Shown: positions 22,851-34,925, numbered from the stretch's first letter. The stretch is DNA of 64,000 bases from Sphagnum compactum (GCA_965153455.1 OZ234503.1:5766001-5830000); one strand, 5' to 3'. Translations and numbers: made by a program. Notes: generated from the sequence alone by a model not told the origin.

Positions 22851-25141
22851 ATGTCGAAGCTGATCAGCGCGGTACTGCAGCTCGCTGCAGCAGCATTGAT
22901 GCTGCTACAGTTGATGGGCGGCTGCATGTGTTATTCAGCCGAATCGACGACCGACTGGGTAGCTGAGACGGGGGCGGGCGTGGAGCTGCACGTCGTCGGA
23001 AAGAAAGTTCCTGCCCCAATCACCTATGGAGTGGGATTCTACAGCAGGTCCTGCCCGAACGCGGAGAAGATCATCGCAGCTGCTGTTATTCAAAAGTGGA
23101 CTGCGGACAAAACCATCACTGCTGGTCTTCTGCGCATGTTCTTCCACGACTGCTTCATTAGGGTATTATAAGTTCTGTTGTGCACTAGAATAAATCAATC
23201 TTGTGATGATGCAGATGATGACTACTACACTCAACGAGCGACTAGTAGCGGTGATCATGCAGTCGACCCTCTGAGGAATGAATGCATGTTCATCGTGTCA
23301 CATGACCTGTTTTTGATCATCGTTGTATAAGAAGTCTACGGAAATTGTTTCTGTGTGCAGGGTTGCGATGCATCCATACTCATTCAGAGCACTCCTCAAA
23401 ACCAAGCGGAGTTGGATGCAGTTCCCAATCTGACTATCCACGGCCTCGACCTGATCGATACAGCCAAGGCAGCTCTTGAGAAAGCTTGCCCGGGAGTTGT
23501 TTCCTGCGCTGACATCATCGCCCTCGCCACTCGCGATGCTGTTGTTCTGGTAGGCCGACGTCGTAACCTCTATTGTTTAATTAACACAAGGAGTTTCGTG
23601 CAACTCCCTGTGTGCAATGTGGGGAAGCTCTCAGTTTAGAAATCCCTCTTAGAACCATTGATGTCAAAGGGAAAATTCGTTTCCCCCAATAGGGGTTTTC
23701 CAACCATAGAAAAATTTACCAACTTCCACTTTGACATTGGTTCACAGTACCCTTCTAGATGGCTTAATTGAACTTTCCCTATGAAGCTCCTGGGGAATGT
23801 TTGCAAAACTCCCTGTGTTGCACAATTCCCTGTTACTTGCGTTTTTAAATCTATTCTTGAAGGTAAAGTTAGACAATTTTCCCACAAGGAATCATCCAAG
23901 AGCTCCTTTGTGTTCCAACAGAGCTGCTGAAATTGATCATAATATTGTGGAACTCTGGTGGTTTCGCAGTCTGGAGGACCCTTCATTGCGTTTCCCACCG
24001 GACGTAGGGATGGTCGTGTGTCACGGATCCTTGACGTCAACAATTTGCCCGGACCCCAAGATACTGTGTCAGATGCGCTTGCTGCTTTCAGCTCCATCGG
24101 CCTCAACATCAACGACCTTGTCAGTCTTCTAGGTATACAACTGCGTCCTTACCCACCCGCTTGCATGCAGTGTGGCAAATGTTTCCCACAGTAGTATAGT
24201 AAGACCATCTCCAGCGGGGTATTCTTTATGTGATCTTGCAAAAATATTTCTCACATCCAAGTTTTAGTTATTTACTTTTTGCCCTACCTCACCCATAGAA
24301 CTAAAACTGGGACTGCAAATAGGTGGGAGACTCCTACTAGCAACCCATCTATACCAATCAGACTATCTAGCCAAGCAATCAATAAATATGATTTGACTCT
24401 ACTTATTAGACTCTTCGAGGGCCGTCAAAGCTGTGCATTTTTCCAAAGTGACAGCAGACTTCAAGTGGATTCACTGGATATGACTGCTGCACCTCATCCA
24501 AGATTTTCAGTGGAGGGTCACATACTGAGGACCGGTGAAGCTGCTCTAAAGAGATGATCTGCATGCAGTCTTGATCACACTTCCTGAATTATACGAAATA
24601 TGCTAAATGACCAGCTCTAGGCTGCAGGAAGCTAAATTTCACATTGAGCTGAGCAGCTCGCAATTATATATAACCTGCTAGCTGCAGCTGTAGATCTCAT
24701 GCATAACGCCGGGATTGATTACCTGCAGGAGCTCACACGGTTGGAGTCGCACACTGCGTGTTTTTCAACGACCGTCTTTACGACTTCCAAGCGACTGGGT
24801 TACCCGATCCCACCATGGATGTAGCTCTCCTGGCGTCGTTGAGGAAAGTGTGTCCACCCAATCTGGGCAGTTTTGGCAATGCAGTCCCACTGGACCAAGG
24901 CACGGATTTCGTCGTCGACGCCAGCTATTTCACGCAGATTCGAATGAACCACGGGATTCTCCAAATCGACCAAGAGCTGACTCATGATGCCAGAACTGTG
25001 AAGTTGATCAGAAACTTTGCCAGGAATTTCACACCCTTCGGACCCAGCTTCGCAAGATCAATGCTCAAGCTCGGTAACGTCGGCGTTCTAACAGGTAAGA
25101 AGGGAGGAGAAATTCGACGCATTTGTAGTAAAATCAACTAG
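22851..25141 (+). CDS. Class III (secretory) plant peroxidase
   Basis: Haem peroxidase of the plant secretory class, which uses H2O2 to oxidise phenolics in the apoplast or wall. Four exons, 22851-23162, 23361-23549, 23970-24132 and 24729-25141, with GT-AG borders and matching phases, give 358 residues, the usual size. The N-terminus is a signal peptide (hydrophobic core [13 protein letters not shown]). The distal haem motif is RMFFHDCF (Arg and His catalytic), followed by RGCDASILI. The proximal His is in [10 protein letters not shown]. All eight conserved Cys are present: in [27 protein letters not shown] (two), AHCVFF, RKVCPPN and IRRIC. The substrate cannot be told from sequence. Introns 2 and 3 are long; intron 2 carries the right arm of an inverted repeat. 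No frame break seen. Confidence 0.95.
23807..23912. repeat. Right arm of inverted repeat, in peroxidase intron 2
   Basis: Reverse complement of 22641-22745. It starts AACTCCCTGTGTTGCACAAT and ends GAGCTCCTTTGTG. It lies wholly within intron 2. Both arms in one transcript would fold into a stem of about 100 bp around exons 1 and 2, if transcription starts upstream of 22641. Intron 2 also holds a short hairpin at about 23590-23607 (GGAGTT and AACTCC). Confidence 0.85.
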
Positions 25142-28100
25142 ATTCATTCAAATTCATTGTTCAACTCTTTACCAGTCATCCAAGTTTCTTTAGACTCTCT
25201 CGTCCAGGATCATGATACCTAGGTACCACTTGCAAATAAGTTAAATGTAGATTAGTTTAGGGTTTAAGGGAGTGCATGGCAACTAATTAAATCTCCCTCT
25301 GACCGTTGCAATTTAGGCCTAGCGTTTCTTAATGTGCAATGTGCAACTCCTTCATGAAATTTGTTAAGCAAGGCTTAGAGGAGTTCATTGATCCCTAGTG
25401 CACAAAATTGAAGCGGCACACACCTTGAACAGCATTAGAATTTCACCTCAAATTATTGTAGAAACTCGAATCCTTAACTTAAACAGAAGAAAACTGTCTT
25501 TTGCAACTTGTCAATTTTAATTAAAAATGTCGCTTGCAACAATTGAAAACGACACTTTTAATTGCGTACCACAATTAATATCAATTCATCATGAGCTTTT
25601 CCGTATTTTTGTACATTACACCAGCCTCTTTTTTAAAAGGGGGCTGAACTTTGAAGCCAAACGTGAATGCACTTCAAGGTTTGTATTGCACCAACTTCTT
25701 CTTGGAAAGGAGACTTGAAAGCCAAACTGAAAATGTGCTTGCCTTGTACATGGGTACCTCTAATGATTTTCATATCCCTATATTATGGCCTTTTCTGTCT
25801 CTTTTTTTTGGGCCCTGTTCACAGTTCCAATAAACCGCGGTTTTGGGAAATAAAAAACCGAAAATTGGTCGAATCGGTTCTTTTCGGTTCATTCACGGAA
25901 AAAACAGGATAAGTTCACAAAATCCCGATTTCGCTTAGGACCACTGAATCGCTCCAGCCTTCCATCATCGTCTAGTGATCCGTCCGCGATAGTTGCTCGG
26001 AACTTGGAGAGAATGTTGTACCGTGAAGAAACGGGACGGCAAGAAGAAGCTGTTGGGTGGAGATCCGACAGAGATGCTGATGAAGGGGGGCAGGGGAAGT
26101 CTAGGACTTCCGCAGAATCTTCATTTGAGGGATTCAAGAGCTAGCCGAGTTGCTTCACCAAATGATGATGAGGTGAGTGGTTCAGAAACTCGGCAAGATA
26201 CTGGTTCAGAAACTAAAGAGGGTGGTGCTTTGGAGAGTCAACGGGTTGTTGAAGATGATTCAGAATCTCAACAACTGACCACACATTCGACCACGATTTG
26301 CTGATATTGGATCGTTGTCACAACAAGCCACTAGGTGTTGAGAAATTCAAGTACGTGAAAAATTCGATCTTATGTGTACTTTGACCTAAAATGAATAAAA
26401 ACATTGTTATACTTGTTCGGTTTTTTTAACTTTTTAAAAACCCGATTTAAACCTGTCCACTATGGTCCTGTTGCAAGGCACTATGGTCCTGTTACAAGGC
26501 ACTAGGTCCCTCGCACTCTTGAAGAGTAGGGGTAGTTAAAACCCTCCCCATCCTACACCTTGTGATGTACCTTTAGGCTATGTTTAGGTTCATGATAATG
26601 TTCAGCTTACAGTGCTTTAGTTCCTTGAAATTTTTTTGGCATCCCATGTAGGGAAAACAGTGGAAACCTCTAACAAATTGAAGTTGAATTATCAAAATTC
26701 ACAGGGAAAACTCCTCCAAGGTACTTGTGGGACCAATATTTGAATATTTTGTTCTAATTTTCCCACTGTGAAATAGGGGTTCTTTGTATTTTACCATTGT
26801 CAAACGAACCATTTCATGTTTGCATAGGGGAAATTCAAGTTTTTCTTGATGGTCCCACAGAGAATCCTTAAAAATGTTTGTTGTGGCAGCAATGGAAGGA
26901 TTGTTTGGCAAAGTCATGCAATCAGACTTTTTTTTTAGTTTAGTTGAAGTTCAAAGGTAAATTAAATGATCTTGTTTTCAGTCCTACAGTGATGATGGCT
27001 TGGATCTAAGCTCTACATAGTTTTTGAACAAATCATTAAGATTCATATATTATATATGATTCATGAACAATCAAATTATGTGAGTTTTGCTTTTTACTCT
27101 AATTTCCCACCCTTGAATCCCCTTCCACTTCATGATCTACAATTTGATGGGGACAATAGCGAATTCCATAATTCCAATGTATCATTTAGAAGTAATTTAA
27201 GATTTTTCCTCAATCCAAAAGGTATCTGATTTGGGGGGGGGGGGTGTGAATTGTGATTTATAATATGGGTAAATTGTGAAAGATAATATTTCATAAATCG
27301 GAAATACAAAAATGGAATCATGGGTGGTTACAAGACATACAAGGCGTGGTTCACAACTAGGCTTATTTTCAGTGTTCACCATATGACGGCCATCATCTCT
27401 CTACCTTTCAAATCAAACTAAAAACTCCATCCTTTGGTAAAGAATCTGGAGCCAACTGCCCGTGGTGAACACATCCACACAAAAGAAATGGGTCTTTCTC
27501 CAGTGTAAAGGAGAATGTGTTGCATACTTGAAACATATTTGTAAATTTTTCTTGAACCATGTTTGGTTTTCACGTTTTTAAAGGTCTCTGAAAACACACG
27601 GTACCCAATTTTTCACAAACACACATCTTCTTCCATGTTCAATCTTCATTCGACTAACATCAATATCAAGGAAAGAAACCTTCCTTGTAGGAGTAGAAAT
27701 CTTTCTTATCTTCACAAACAAGTTAATTATTTTTTACATGATTATATTGACAATGCTTGCCCAACAATCTAAATGTTCCTCCCATCTCAATCTTATCAAG
27801 TAACAAACTATTAGTTGATAGCCTTGGAACTCCAAGCCCTATGGACCCACCTTCCATTGTCACTATTTGTTTACTTCTTGTAGGCAGTAGGGTTAGGATA
27901 TTAGTTACTAGCTTATGGTAGTTGAATAGAACATCAAATGCTTGTGTTTGGTAATTGAAAAGGATTTAGGTCTATTCAGCCTGAGAAGCTGGACTCTCAG
28001 CAGAAAAGAAGTACTCTAAAGACAATATCTTTCATAAGAATAGAGAAATCTCCATTCTCATGATGAAGAAAAAACAGCAAGGTTAACACTCCGTCAGGAG

Positions 28101-29011
28101 GCCATAGAAAGAACCAAAACAAGGAAAGACAGAACAAACAAAAAACAGACACCAGTATGAACAAAAGTGCCAGTCTCACACCTGTTCAGGGACCATCAAC
28201 AGTAGTATGTATGATGGTGACTTAACTACCACAACTTCCCCACTGACTTCATCAGCTCCCTACAGTGGGTAAAGGCCAGTGACAAGTATCAACCTGCAAA
28301 CTGAGTTTCTGCTGCAATTCTGGAAGCAACAGGAAGACTCAGCCATACTGCTGCCTACTACTCTAAAGACAAATGCCATCAACAAAAGGTCAGGCTGAAA
28401 TTCATCCACACCAATTTCATGCAGAAAAATTTCCACCTGATGCAGTATACCAAGGGCGATCAAAGGAGATGGGTACAACCTCATCTGCATCCAGCAAGAA
28501 TGCAGATAGAAGTTAGAATTATACATTGCTGCAATTTTCCATGGAATTTTGCCACTTGAATCATGATTAAGAATGAAAAAGCTCCAAGAACACAGTTTGC
28601 TAATATGCCATGCTCGCCCTTCACTGACAGACATCGAATGCAGGAGCTAGATAAAGGTGTGGTCACAGAGAAAACCCATATGCAATAAGATTGCAGCAGG
28701 GTGTGCACTCCCAAAGGCACTCAGCAGAACCAGACAACAAACAAGAAAAACACAAATGCTGACCTACAGACTGTCTCTTAGCACCAGAAACCAAGATTTT
28801 TAAAGATTGTTACATAAATTTGCTATATACAAGTAGCGATTACCAAAGTATCTACATATTGGATCAGACCAAGTAGGTCAGGCCCAAGCTGTAATGCAGT
28901 AGTAGACCTGTGCCTAACTGCAATTAAACAAGACCACAGAAAGAAAAATACATCATTTGATGGGACCTGTACAGCTATCTTAAGTTCAATCGCCACTCAT
29001 CCTCCTTGCTG
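25142..29011. other. Spacer between peroxidase and ATG8
   Basis: AT-rich in 25142-25800 and 26310-27960. At 26640-26930 the phrases GGGAAAACTCC and TTTTCCCACTG recall the peroxidase inverted repeat, but I could not align them firmly. From about 27970 to 29011 the composition becomes more balanced, probably the 3' untranslated region and downstream flank of ATG8. No further gene recognised. Confidence 0.45.
25925..26303 (+). other. Coding-like fragment, family not recognised
   Basis: Island of balanced composition in an AT-rich spacer. One frame reads RSSLPSSSSSDPSAIVARNL and continues through an Arg/Glu-rich stretch to a stop near 26140. Another frame, to 26303, reads DDEVSGSETRQDTGSETKEG. 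No start, splice context or known domain is convincing. It may be a captured fragment or a decayed transposase N-terminus. Confidence 0.25.
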
Positions 29012-30694
29012 CTAACACACATATAAGTCTCCAAAAGTGTTTTCACCACTGTATGTGAAATAGAGAAAGCCATCCTCATCCTTGTGCTCCTCATATATTG
29101 ATGACATCATTGCAGCTGCCAACCAAACAAATGAGGGTATCAGTAACAGAGAGAGCATACAAAGAGCAAGTAAAACAGACCATATGCAACAGCTGATGAC
29201 ACTGCAGAGTTCAAACGTTTCTGACACTTTTGAAGTACCTGTTGGGGGCAGAACATTCTTGACAAATATGAAGATGGCCTTTTCAGAACTCAGCTTGATG
29301 CGCTTTCGAATGACATAAACAAACTGGCCTACAGTCAAGTCTGCTGGGACCAGATACCTACACCAAACAACATTAGAGGTCAAAAATAACTTCAGGTATT
29401 CATCATGTTGAAGACATTCTGACATCTGCATTCATGGCAACATTGAACTCACAATGCCAGAAAGAGCCACTTAAGGGCCAAGTAGAAAGTACCCACTTCT
29501 TCTTGTCAATGTCAGGGATGTCACTCTTTTCAGCCTTCTCCACAATAACCTGACCATATCAAACAGTACACAGCAGCATCACTAAAAATCAGTGAAACAT
29601 AGTACAGCACGGGACTGAATTCAAACTACAAAGCAAACCTTAGGATAAGGATTTTTTCTTGCCAATTCAGTATTGAAAGCATATAAATCTGCTAACAATG
29701 GATAATCAATTGGTTGCCCCATTTACCCACAGACAACAACTCATCCAACAAATATAGATGGATACCTAACCATCAGACTGTAAGATTAGTCTTACTTGCC
29801 ACAAAGATTACTGAATGCTGAAATCTGAGAACCACATCACTGAAGAAGGGACTGAGTTCCCAATGAAAATTTGCATGAAATTTGTCTATGGAAGACCTAT
29901 AAGTACCATACCGGTATTCTGTCAGGGTACTTGTCACGGATTCTTGCAGCCTCCGCTTGCCTCTTCTCTGTTACAATGACATTCAAGGGAATGATTCGTA
30001 AATATTAACACACAATATTTGAGTCCTGACACCAAACAGGTACTTCACAATGCATCCTAACAACAAGAATTGCAACAGAGTATCAATGAGATTGCAAAGA
30101 AAAATCCATGCCAACACTTTGAAGGTCACTGTTCTGTCAGTTTCAGCAACACCAAAACTAACACAACAACAATTGCAACACAGCCCATGAAACAAAATTC
30201 CCTAGCCTCATTGAATATCGTTTTAGTGTAGATTTTCCTCAAGGGTCATAGACCACCAAAGAAAGAGAAAACATCAAGATCTCAGAGGACAGTTTACACA
30301 AACCCTGATTTCCACCAGCATGGGACGAGAGATTTTCTCAATTCATGGCAAGCACTATGTCCTCTTGCATCAGAAGATTCAGTACTCGTATGAAATTCTC
30401 AGCATACATGCAGCAAGAGATTGTAGTTGACACAGATATGCAACATGCACATGGCCATACAGAATGAGAACTCTAGGAGTGGCAACAGGTTGGCCACGGA
30501 CATGTTTACAAAGCAGGCCTAGAACTGACTCTAAAGCCGAACCACCATCTTTGGAATCTGGCAATTGTCCAAGTTTGTTCACAACCGAGTGACTAAGAAC
30601 CTTAGGAGACTTGTAACGCTTAAAAATTCCGCACCAAGGGAAAGTGCCACGACATACCGAGGGGATGCTCCTGCTTGAAGGAGCTCTTGGCCAT
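29012..30694 (-). CDS. ATG8: Autophagy-related protein ATG8
   Basis: Ubiquitin-like protein joined to phosphatidylethanolamine on autophagosome membranes, where it recruits cargo receptors. Five minus-strand exons, 30694-30658, 29967-29912, 29549-29497, 29357-29239 and 29115-29012, sum to 369 bases, 122 residues. Phases agree; exon 3 needs the donor at GTGGGT to give KKKYLVPADL. The start [15 protein letters not shown] is typical. Family blocks include [38 protein letters not shown] and YSGENTFG. Five residues, DLYVC, follow the conserved Gly of NTFG; ATG4 proteases would be expected to trim them to expose that Gly. The promoter region upstream is CpG-rich. Identification is secure; which paralogue it is cannot be told. 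Confidence 0.97.
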
Positions 30695-31300
30695 GATGAT
30701 CTGCTAGACCTGACCCCTGGATGTCCGAGGCTCCCACAACAACCGACTTCCTATGCCTGAGTTACATATACACAAGACCAGAAACATATATACACGCCTC
30801 AGCCGCGTCCTTGCCAGCACGAAAACCCAAGTTTTTCACAAATTGAAAGAAGCACAAACGGCAGAGAGTCTTCAGGAAAAATAACAATATCTCGGAGACA
30901 GGCACGTACAAAATAACAGAGAAAAGCAAAAGCCGATCTGCAAAAAGCCAGGGCAAGGCAAGAACAAATCCCTTACCCGCCGAGGTTCGAGCTTTGCGCT
31001 CAATTGTTGCACCAAATAAGTCGAAAGGAAACGAGACGAGTAACGGCGATGTCTGAGACTTCCGAGAGTGAATTCGCGGTCGAAAAACAGAAGGAAAAGC
31101 TCTGCTAAACTGTGAGCGATTGAGCGAGGCTGCAAAGAAGCGGAAGCGCAAGGCACGAAAAACACGCAGCAGTAAAACTTGCGAAGAGAAAGCTTGGGGT
31201 TGCGGGCTGAAGAGGGGGCTGCCTTCCTTCCAAGCCTAACTACGAGGCTCGGCACAGCCTCGGAAGATGCTCGATCTAGCTTCGGATGCTTTCGAAGGGA
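30695..31300 (-). promoter_or_regulatory. Likely 5' leader of ATG8
   Basis: Between the ATG8 start codon and a TATA-like box on the minus strand. Composition is balanced, unlike the AT-rich spacer beyond 31600. Frames here, such as those at 30762-31255 on the minus strand, have no family resemblance and look non-coding. A leader intron is possible. Confidence 0.45.
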
Positions 31301-31590
31301 GTGATTGCACGCAAAAGAAGGGGCTCTAAATAGCGCGGCAAACCGACACGTCGTTTCTGCGTGACTCTACGCGGGGTTCAGCCGGTGACCACTATCATTT
31401 TTGGCACCGCGATGACCGGCTGGGGCTGGCGACTCACTTTTACTATGCGGGCGGCCGTAACCGGCGGCTGTTTTGCGTGCGCCGCAGGGTTGGTTCGTTT
31501 TGTACGAGAACGGGGTTTTCCTCCGCCATCACGCTACCGCAGCGTCGACCGACTGATTGAATGTAGGCGACGATATCGAAGTCCGTAGTT
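31300..31590 (-). promoter_or_regulatory. CpG-rich ATG8 promoter with TATA-like box
   Basis: A sharply GC- and CpG-rich block flanked by AT-rich DNA. On the minus strand the box CTATTTAGAG lies at 31324-31333, so transcription could start near 31295. The core motif ACCGGC or its complement GCCGGT occurs at least three times (near 31380, 31414 and 31459). A 75-codon plus-strand frame at 31361-31588 is Arg-rich and I take it as chance in CpG-rich DNA. Confidence 0.5.
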
Positions 31591-31654
31591 TTGGGGAAAC
31601 GTAGTCGTCTATTAAAGCTACAAGGAAGGGACCCAGGGGCGCTGTTTATTATTG

Positions 31655-31989
31655 GCCTTGCCTACGAAGGCAAGAAGGATATTGTGTTTAGATTCATTAT
31701 ACAGTATAGTAGCTTAAGGGATTTTTATAGGCCCCTACTAGGTAATAAATAATAATAGGTCTATTTATTTTTATCTGCGGATTTTTGAAAGATGATATTT
31801 TGGCTTATGTTGAAACTTGAGATTAGTTATAGAGTTATAATAATATCTTGAAGGATTTTTGTTTCTTTTAGAGGATTTTTTGAAGATTATATTTTTTCAT
31901 GGTGAAATATATGAGTTTCCATAATTCTTATTTTGCATTAAGATCCTTTTTAATGTAAATGGCAAGGTCACAGTGTGACACACCCCTTG
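31655..31989 (+). repeat. Dispersed repeat A, copy 1
   Basis: About 330 bases matching the reverse complement of 54596-54916. Shared anchors are GCCTTGCCTAC at the left, AATAATAATAGGTCTAT, GATGATATTTTGGCTTATGT and the right end TGTGACACACCCCTTG. Read on the minus strand it begins TGTCACACTG and ends GGCAAGGC, which would suit a solo LTR, but no target duplication is visible. Unclassified. Confidence 0.8.
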
Positions 31990-33912
31990 TTATTACTACT
32001 ATTACTATTAAGTTTTTTTCTGGTGAACTTTCTCCTTTTTTTTGACCTGAAAAATATGATTTTTTCGACACACACACAGAGATATTTTTGAAAAAAATGA
32101 CGCTAGTTTGCCAGATTTCTACAGCAGGTAGCCGAAAATGTTAAAGGATTTTTTTAAGAAAATTTCATATCTGGTCTATAGCCAAAAGGTGGTGTTCCCA
32201 GGACCAGGCCTATCATAGCAATCACACTCCTGGTTTACCTCAGCCCTTTCCTTTTTTTTGCTGGCTATATATAGCCAGAAAGTTAGCTTCAAATTAAAAG
32301 TGCTAAAATCAAGTGTTTTTTGAGATTTTTGATAGACAATTTGTTTTTTTGGAATCCTTTGTATGGTCTTCCATCGATCATTCAAAAGACAATTTCAGAA
32401 ATAACTATCTCATTTTCAAGTTTAATTATTTCATTTTAAAAAATAACTACTTCCTTTTCTTATTAACTTTTTTAATAACTATCTCCCACCTTTCCAATAA
32501 TTACCTCACTCTTTTTCCCAAGGAGGAAAAAAAAAGTGTCTTTTCATGTCCATAAAATGTATGTGAATTTAAATTAAATTTGACATTAGCAAAAATAATG
32601 ATGAAAACATAAGAAAAAAATAAAATAATTGATCGGCACTGGTAGTGCGCAGCAATGCATGATTTACCTCCTCAAAGCACGTTTTCCAAATAGAAAAAAC
32701 CTATTAGCCACTCTGTTTTGGACATGACAATGAAAGAATATCCAACGTGTAATTTATATGTAATTATGTTTTATCACCATTTCCAAGTACAACCTATGAC
32801 CTTTTCCATTATAAACACTCCAATGCAAAATGCCATTGACAATATACAACAAAGTATTATATTCACATATACTCACATTCAGACATCCAATTATGATATT
32901 ATTTGAAAAAAGGGACTCAAAAGTGCAAATTACACACATGTACAGCCTTCTATGCTAATGCATCTTTCATTTCGTCTTACTTTCCATTTCATAGCTTGTT
33001 CTTTTGTAATGTCCATTAGTATTTTTTTTTTGGTGTGGGGCAAGGTACAAAGGTGGGCATTCTCCAAAATATGGGGCCTACAACAAGGTGGTTGGGGCAG
33101 AGCAAATATTATATGTTATAATGCACCCTCCACATACACTACAAAATTTCTAAGAAGTTTTTAAGTGTAGAAAGGTGCCCTCCAAATAAATAAAAAAGGA
33201 AATTTTGCCGTGATTACTCTAATTTTAAGGCCTGATGCAAAGGGCTCGCATAATTAGAAGGGCAGCCCCTTACAGTGAGGGGCCACTGTAAACAGATCTG
33301 ACTGTTACCAGAAGAAACAGTGGATGAAGAAATTTTGCCCACCAAATTTTGAGACTAAGAAATTGACATTTATGATGTCTTGTCCATGAAGTATAAAAAA
33401 CTATGTGTATTTAGACTTCATATTTGTGAAGGAACCATTTTTGACTTTCAAATTGAAGGATTTGCCAATCTCCTTGCACAACTTGCTTTGTGGTACTGGT
33501 GATGGGTTTAGGTTCCAGGTTGCGTGGTTTTTTCTCTTAGGGCTCCCCATTGTGGGTTCTGCACTTTCAGGTGTGGTCTTTTGTTTGGACTTTGGTCCTT
33601 TCTTTTTTCTTTCCAGTCAAAAGCCAGCTTCAGTTCAGAGTTTTCAGGAAGCCCAATTGTGAAAAAAACCAGTAATTAATTCAGATAATTACCTAAATTT
33701 TAACAATGAAAATCATTCTCAATTCAATAACATTTGACCCCTTGGTCCAAAAATTGTAAAAGGACAAACATGTACACTTCCTCATCACGAGCTTTCCAAT
33801 AATACCAAAAGTAGAGCAAGGGACCCCACCGCTTAAGAGGGTAATGGCATGTGACACATCCAAACAAACAAACACCTTTCGTAATTGAGTTCTCTGTAAA
33901 GTAACCCTGTCT
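31990..33912. other. AT-rich spacer
   Basis: No gene recognised. It has a short palindrome TGGCTATATATAGCCA near 32262. At 33035-33100 a GGTGGGCATTCTCCAAAAT stretch resembles one arm of the palindromic family. At 33262-33335 there is a small inverted stretch (AGTGAGGGGCCACTGT). Short frames are AT-driven. Confidence 0.45.
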
Positions 33913-34180
33913 GCACCCTGTCTTCACCATGTCTTTGGGCCCTCTTTCACCGCCTATCCCCTCTGGAAAGTAAAAACATTTTACTAAATCTCAGTATGAA
34001 ACGCTGAAATGCTGCAACAGAATACGAAATGCTGAAACTCAGCATTTAATACACGAGGTTCGAGATTAAGTATAGTAGTTGTACAGTTAGGAGCAGTGAA
34101 AATATAATATGTAGCTGCAAGTGGAGGCGCTGAGGAAAAAGGAAAGACGGGATGAAACTCAGTTTACCAGCAAAATTGAT
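33913..34180 (+). repeat. Dispersed repeat B, copy 1
   Basis: Matches the reverse complement of 52194-52438. Anchors are CACCCTGTCTTCACC and TCTTTGGGCCC at the left, TAAATCTCAGTATGAAA, TGGAGGCGCTGAG, and GATGAAACTCAGTTTACC at the right. A three-copy tandem repeat abuts its right end. Type unknown; a solo LTR or a non-autonomous element is possible. Confidence 0.75.
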
Positions 34181-34182
34181 AG

Positions 34183-34329
34183 TTTTCTGAGTTTCATTCC
34201 CTGTTGATGCTACTGTACCTTTTTTACGGTTTTCTGAGTTCCATCCCCTGTGGAATGCTAATGTACTTTTTTGGTGGTTTTCTGAGTTTAATCCCCCCTT
34301 GAATGCTAATGTATTTTTTTGCAGGTTCT
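34183..34329. repeat. Three tandem copies of a 47-48-bp unit
   Basis: Unit TTTTCTGAGTTTCATTCC followed by a GATGCTACTGTAC-type stretch and a T-run. Copies start at 34183, 34230 and 34278. It sits directly at the end of repeat B copy 1, and its first half (CTGAGTTTCATCC) matches the end of repeat B, so it may have grown from that end. Confidence 0.75.
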
Positions 34330-34576
34330 TTTTGGATCTCACCCTGTGTATGACCAAACTCAGGGTTCTGGTGCTGTGTTTTCCTTACTTTACGGATAAG
34401 TGTCTAATGTATAGGTACACGTTTGGTAGTGTGTGTGGCAGCAGGGGATTAGAATTAAAAGGGTGCTTGCTCCATGAAACATGGTTTGACAATAAGAAAC
34501 CTATAGCTTGTAAAGCACTCAGAGAAATTTCCAATTGTGTCTGGAGGCCACCTTATGTCTGTGAATATCCCTCGTA

Positions 34577-34790
34577 AGGTATGTTCACACTTGGTGTTAG
34601 CGACTCTAGTGTTGAGTCCCCCAACACCACCAGGCTAACCATTTAGGACTTAAACCTAGTTATCATGAAAATCTAATGTTAAGCTGACATTCACTTAACA
34701 TTAAGCTATCACCCATTTAACATTAGATGCCACCTAGATCTTCATTTCACACTGACTTAACATCAAGTGTGAATGCACCATTAGAAAAGC
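34577..34790. mobile_element. MITE-like element with terminal inverted repeats
   Basis: Left end GGTATGTTCACACTTGGTGT at about 34578 and right end whose reverse complement reads GGTGCATTCACACTTGATGT, ending near 34785. The ends match over about 24 bases with a few mismatches. The interior, about 160 bases, is non-coding with repeated TTAACATTA phrases. The size and ends fit a non-autonomous DNA transposon. The left flank ends TAA; the target duplication is not clean. A related element lies at 62712-63085. Confidence 0.6.
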
Positions 34791-34925
34791 AGGGAGATAG
34801 GTGCAAGATCCCTCCCACTCACTATTAAGGAATAGGCATTAATAGCCTTCCCCTCTTACACCTCATGAGGCCCTCATAACAATCACCTCATCCTTTACAA
34901 TGCATTCATCTTGTGCTTTCCAATT

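Noticed and set aside
23636-24112. Minus-strand 158-codon frame inside the peroxidase gene
   Set aside because: Covers intron 2 and exon 3 in antisense; no family resemblance.
28260-28634. Minus-strand 124-codon frame downstream of ATG8
   Set aside because: Probably ATG8 3' untranslated or flanking sequence; no domain and no splice support.
31361-31588. Plus-strand Arg-rich frame at the ATG8 promoter
   Set aside because: CpG-rich DNA lengthens open frames by lowering stop frequency; no resemblance to a known protein.
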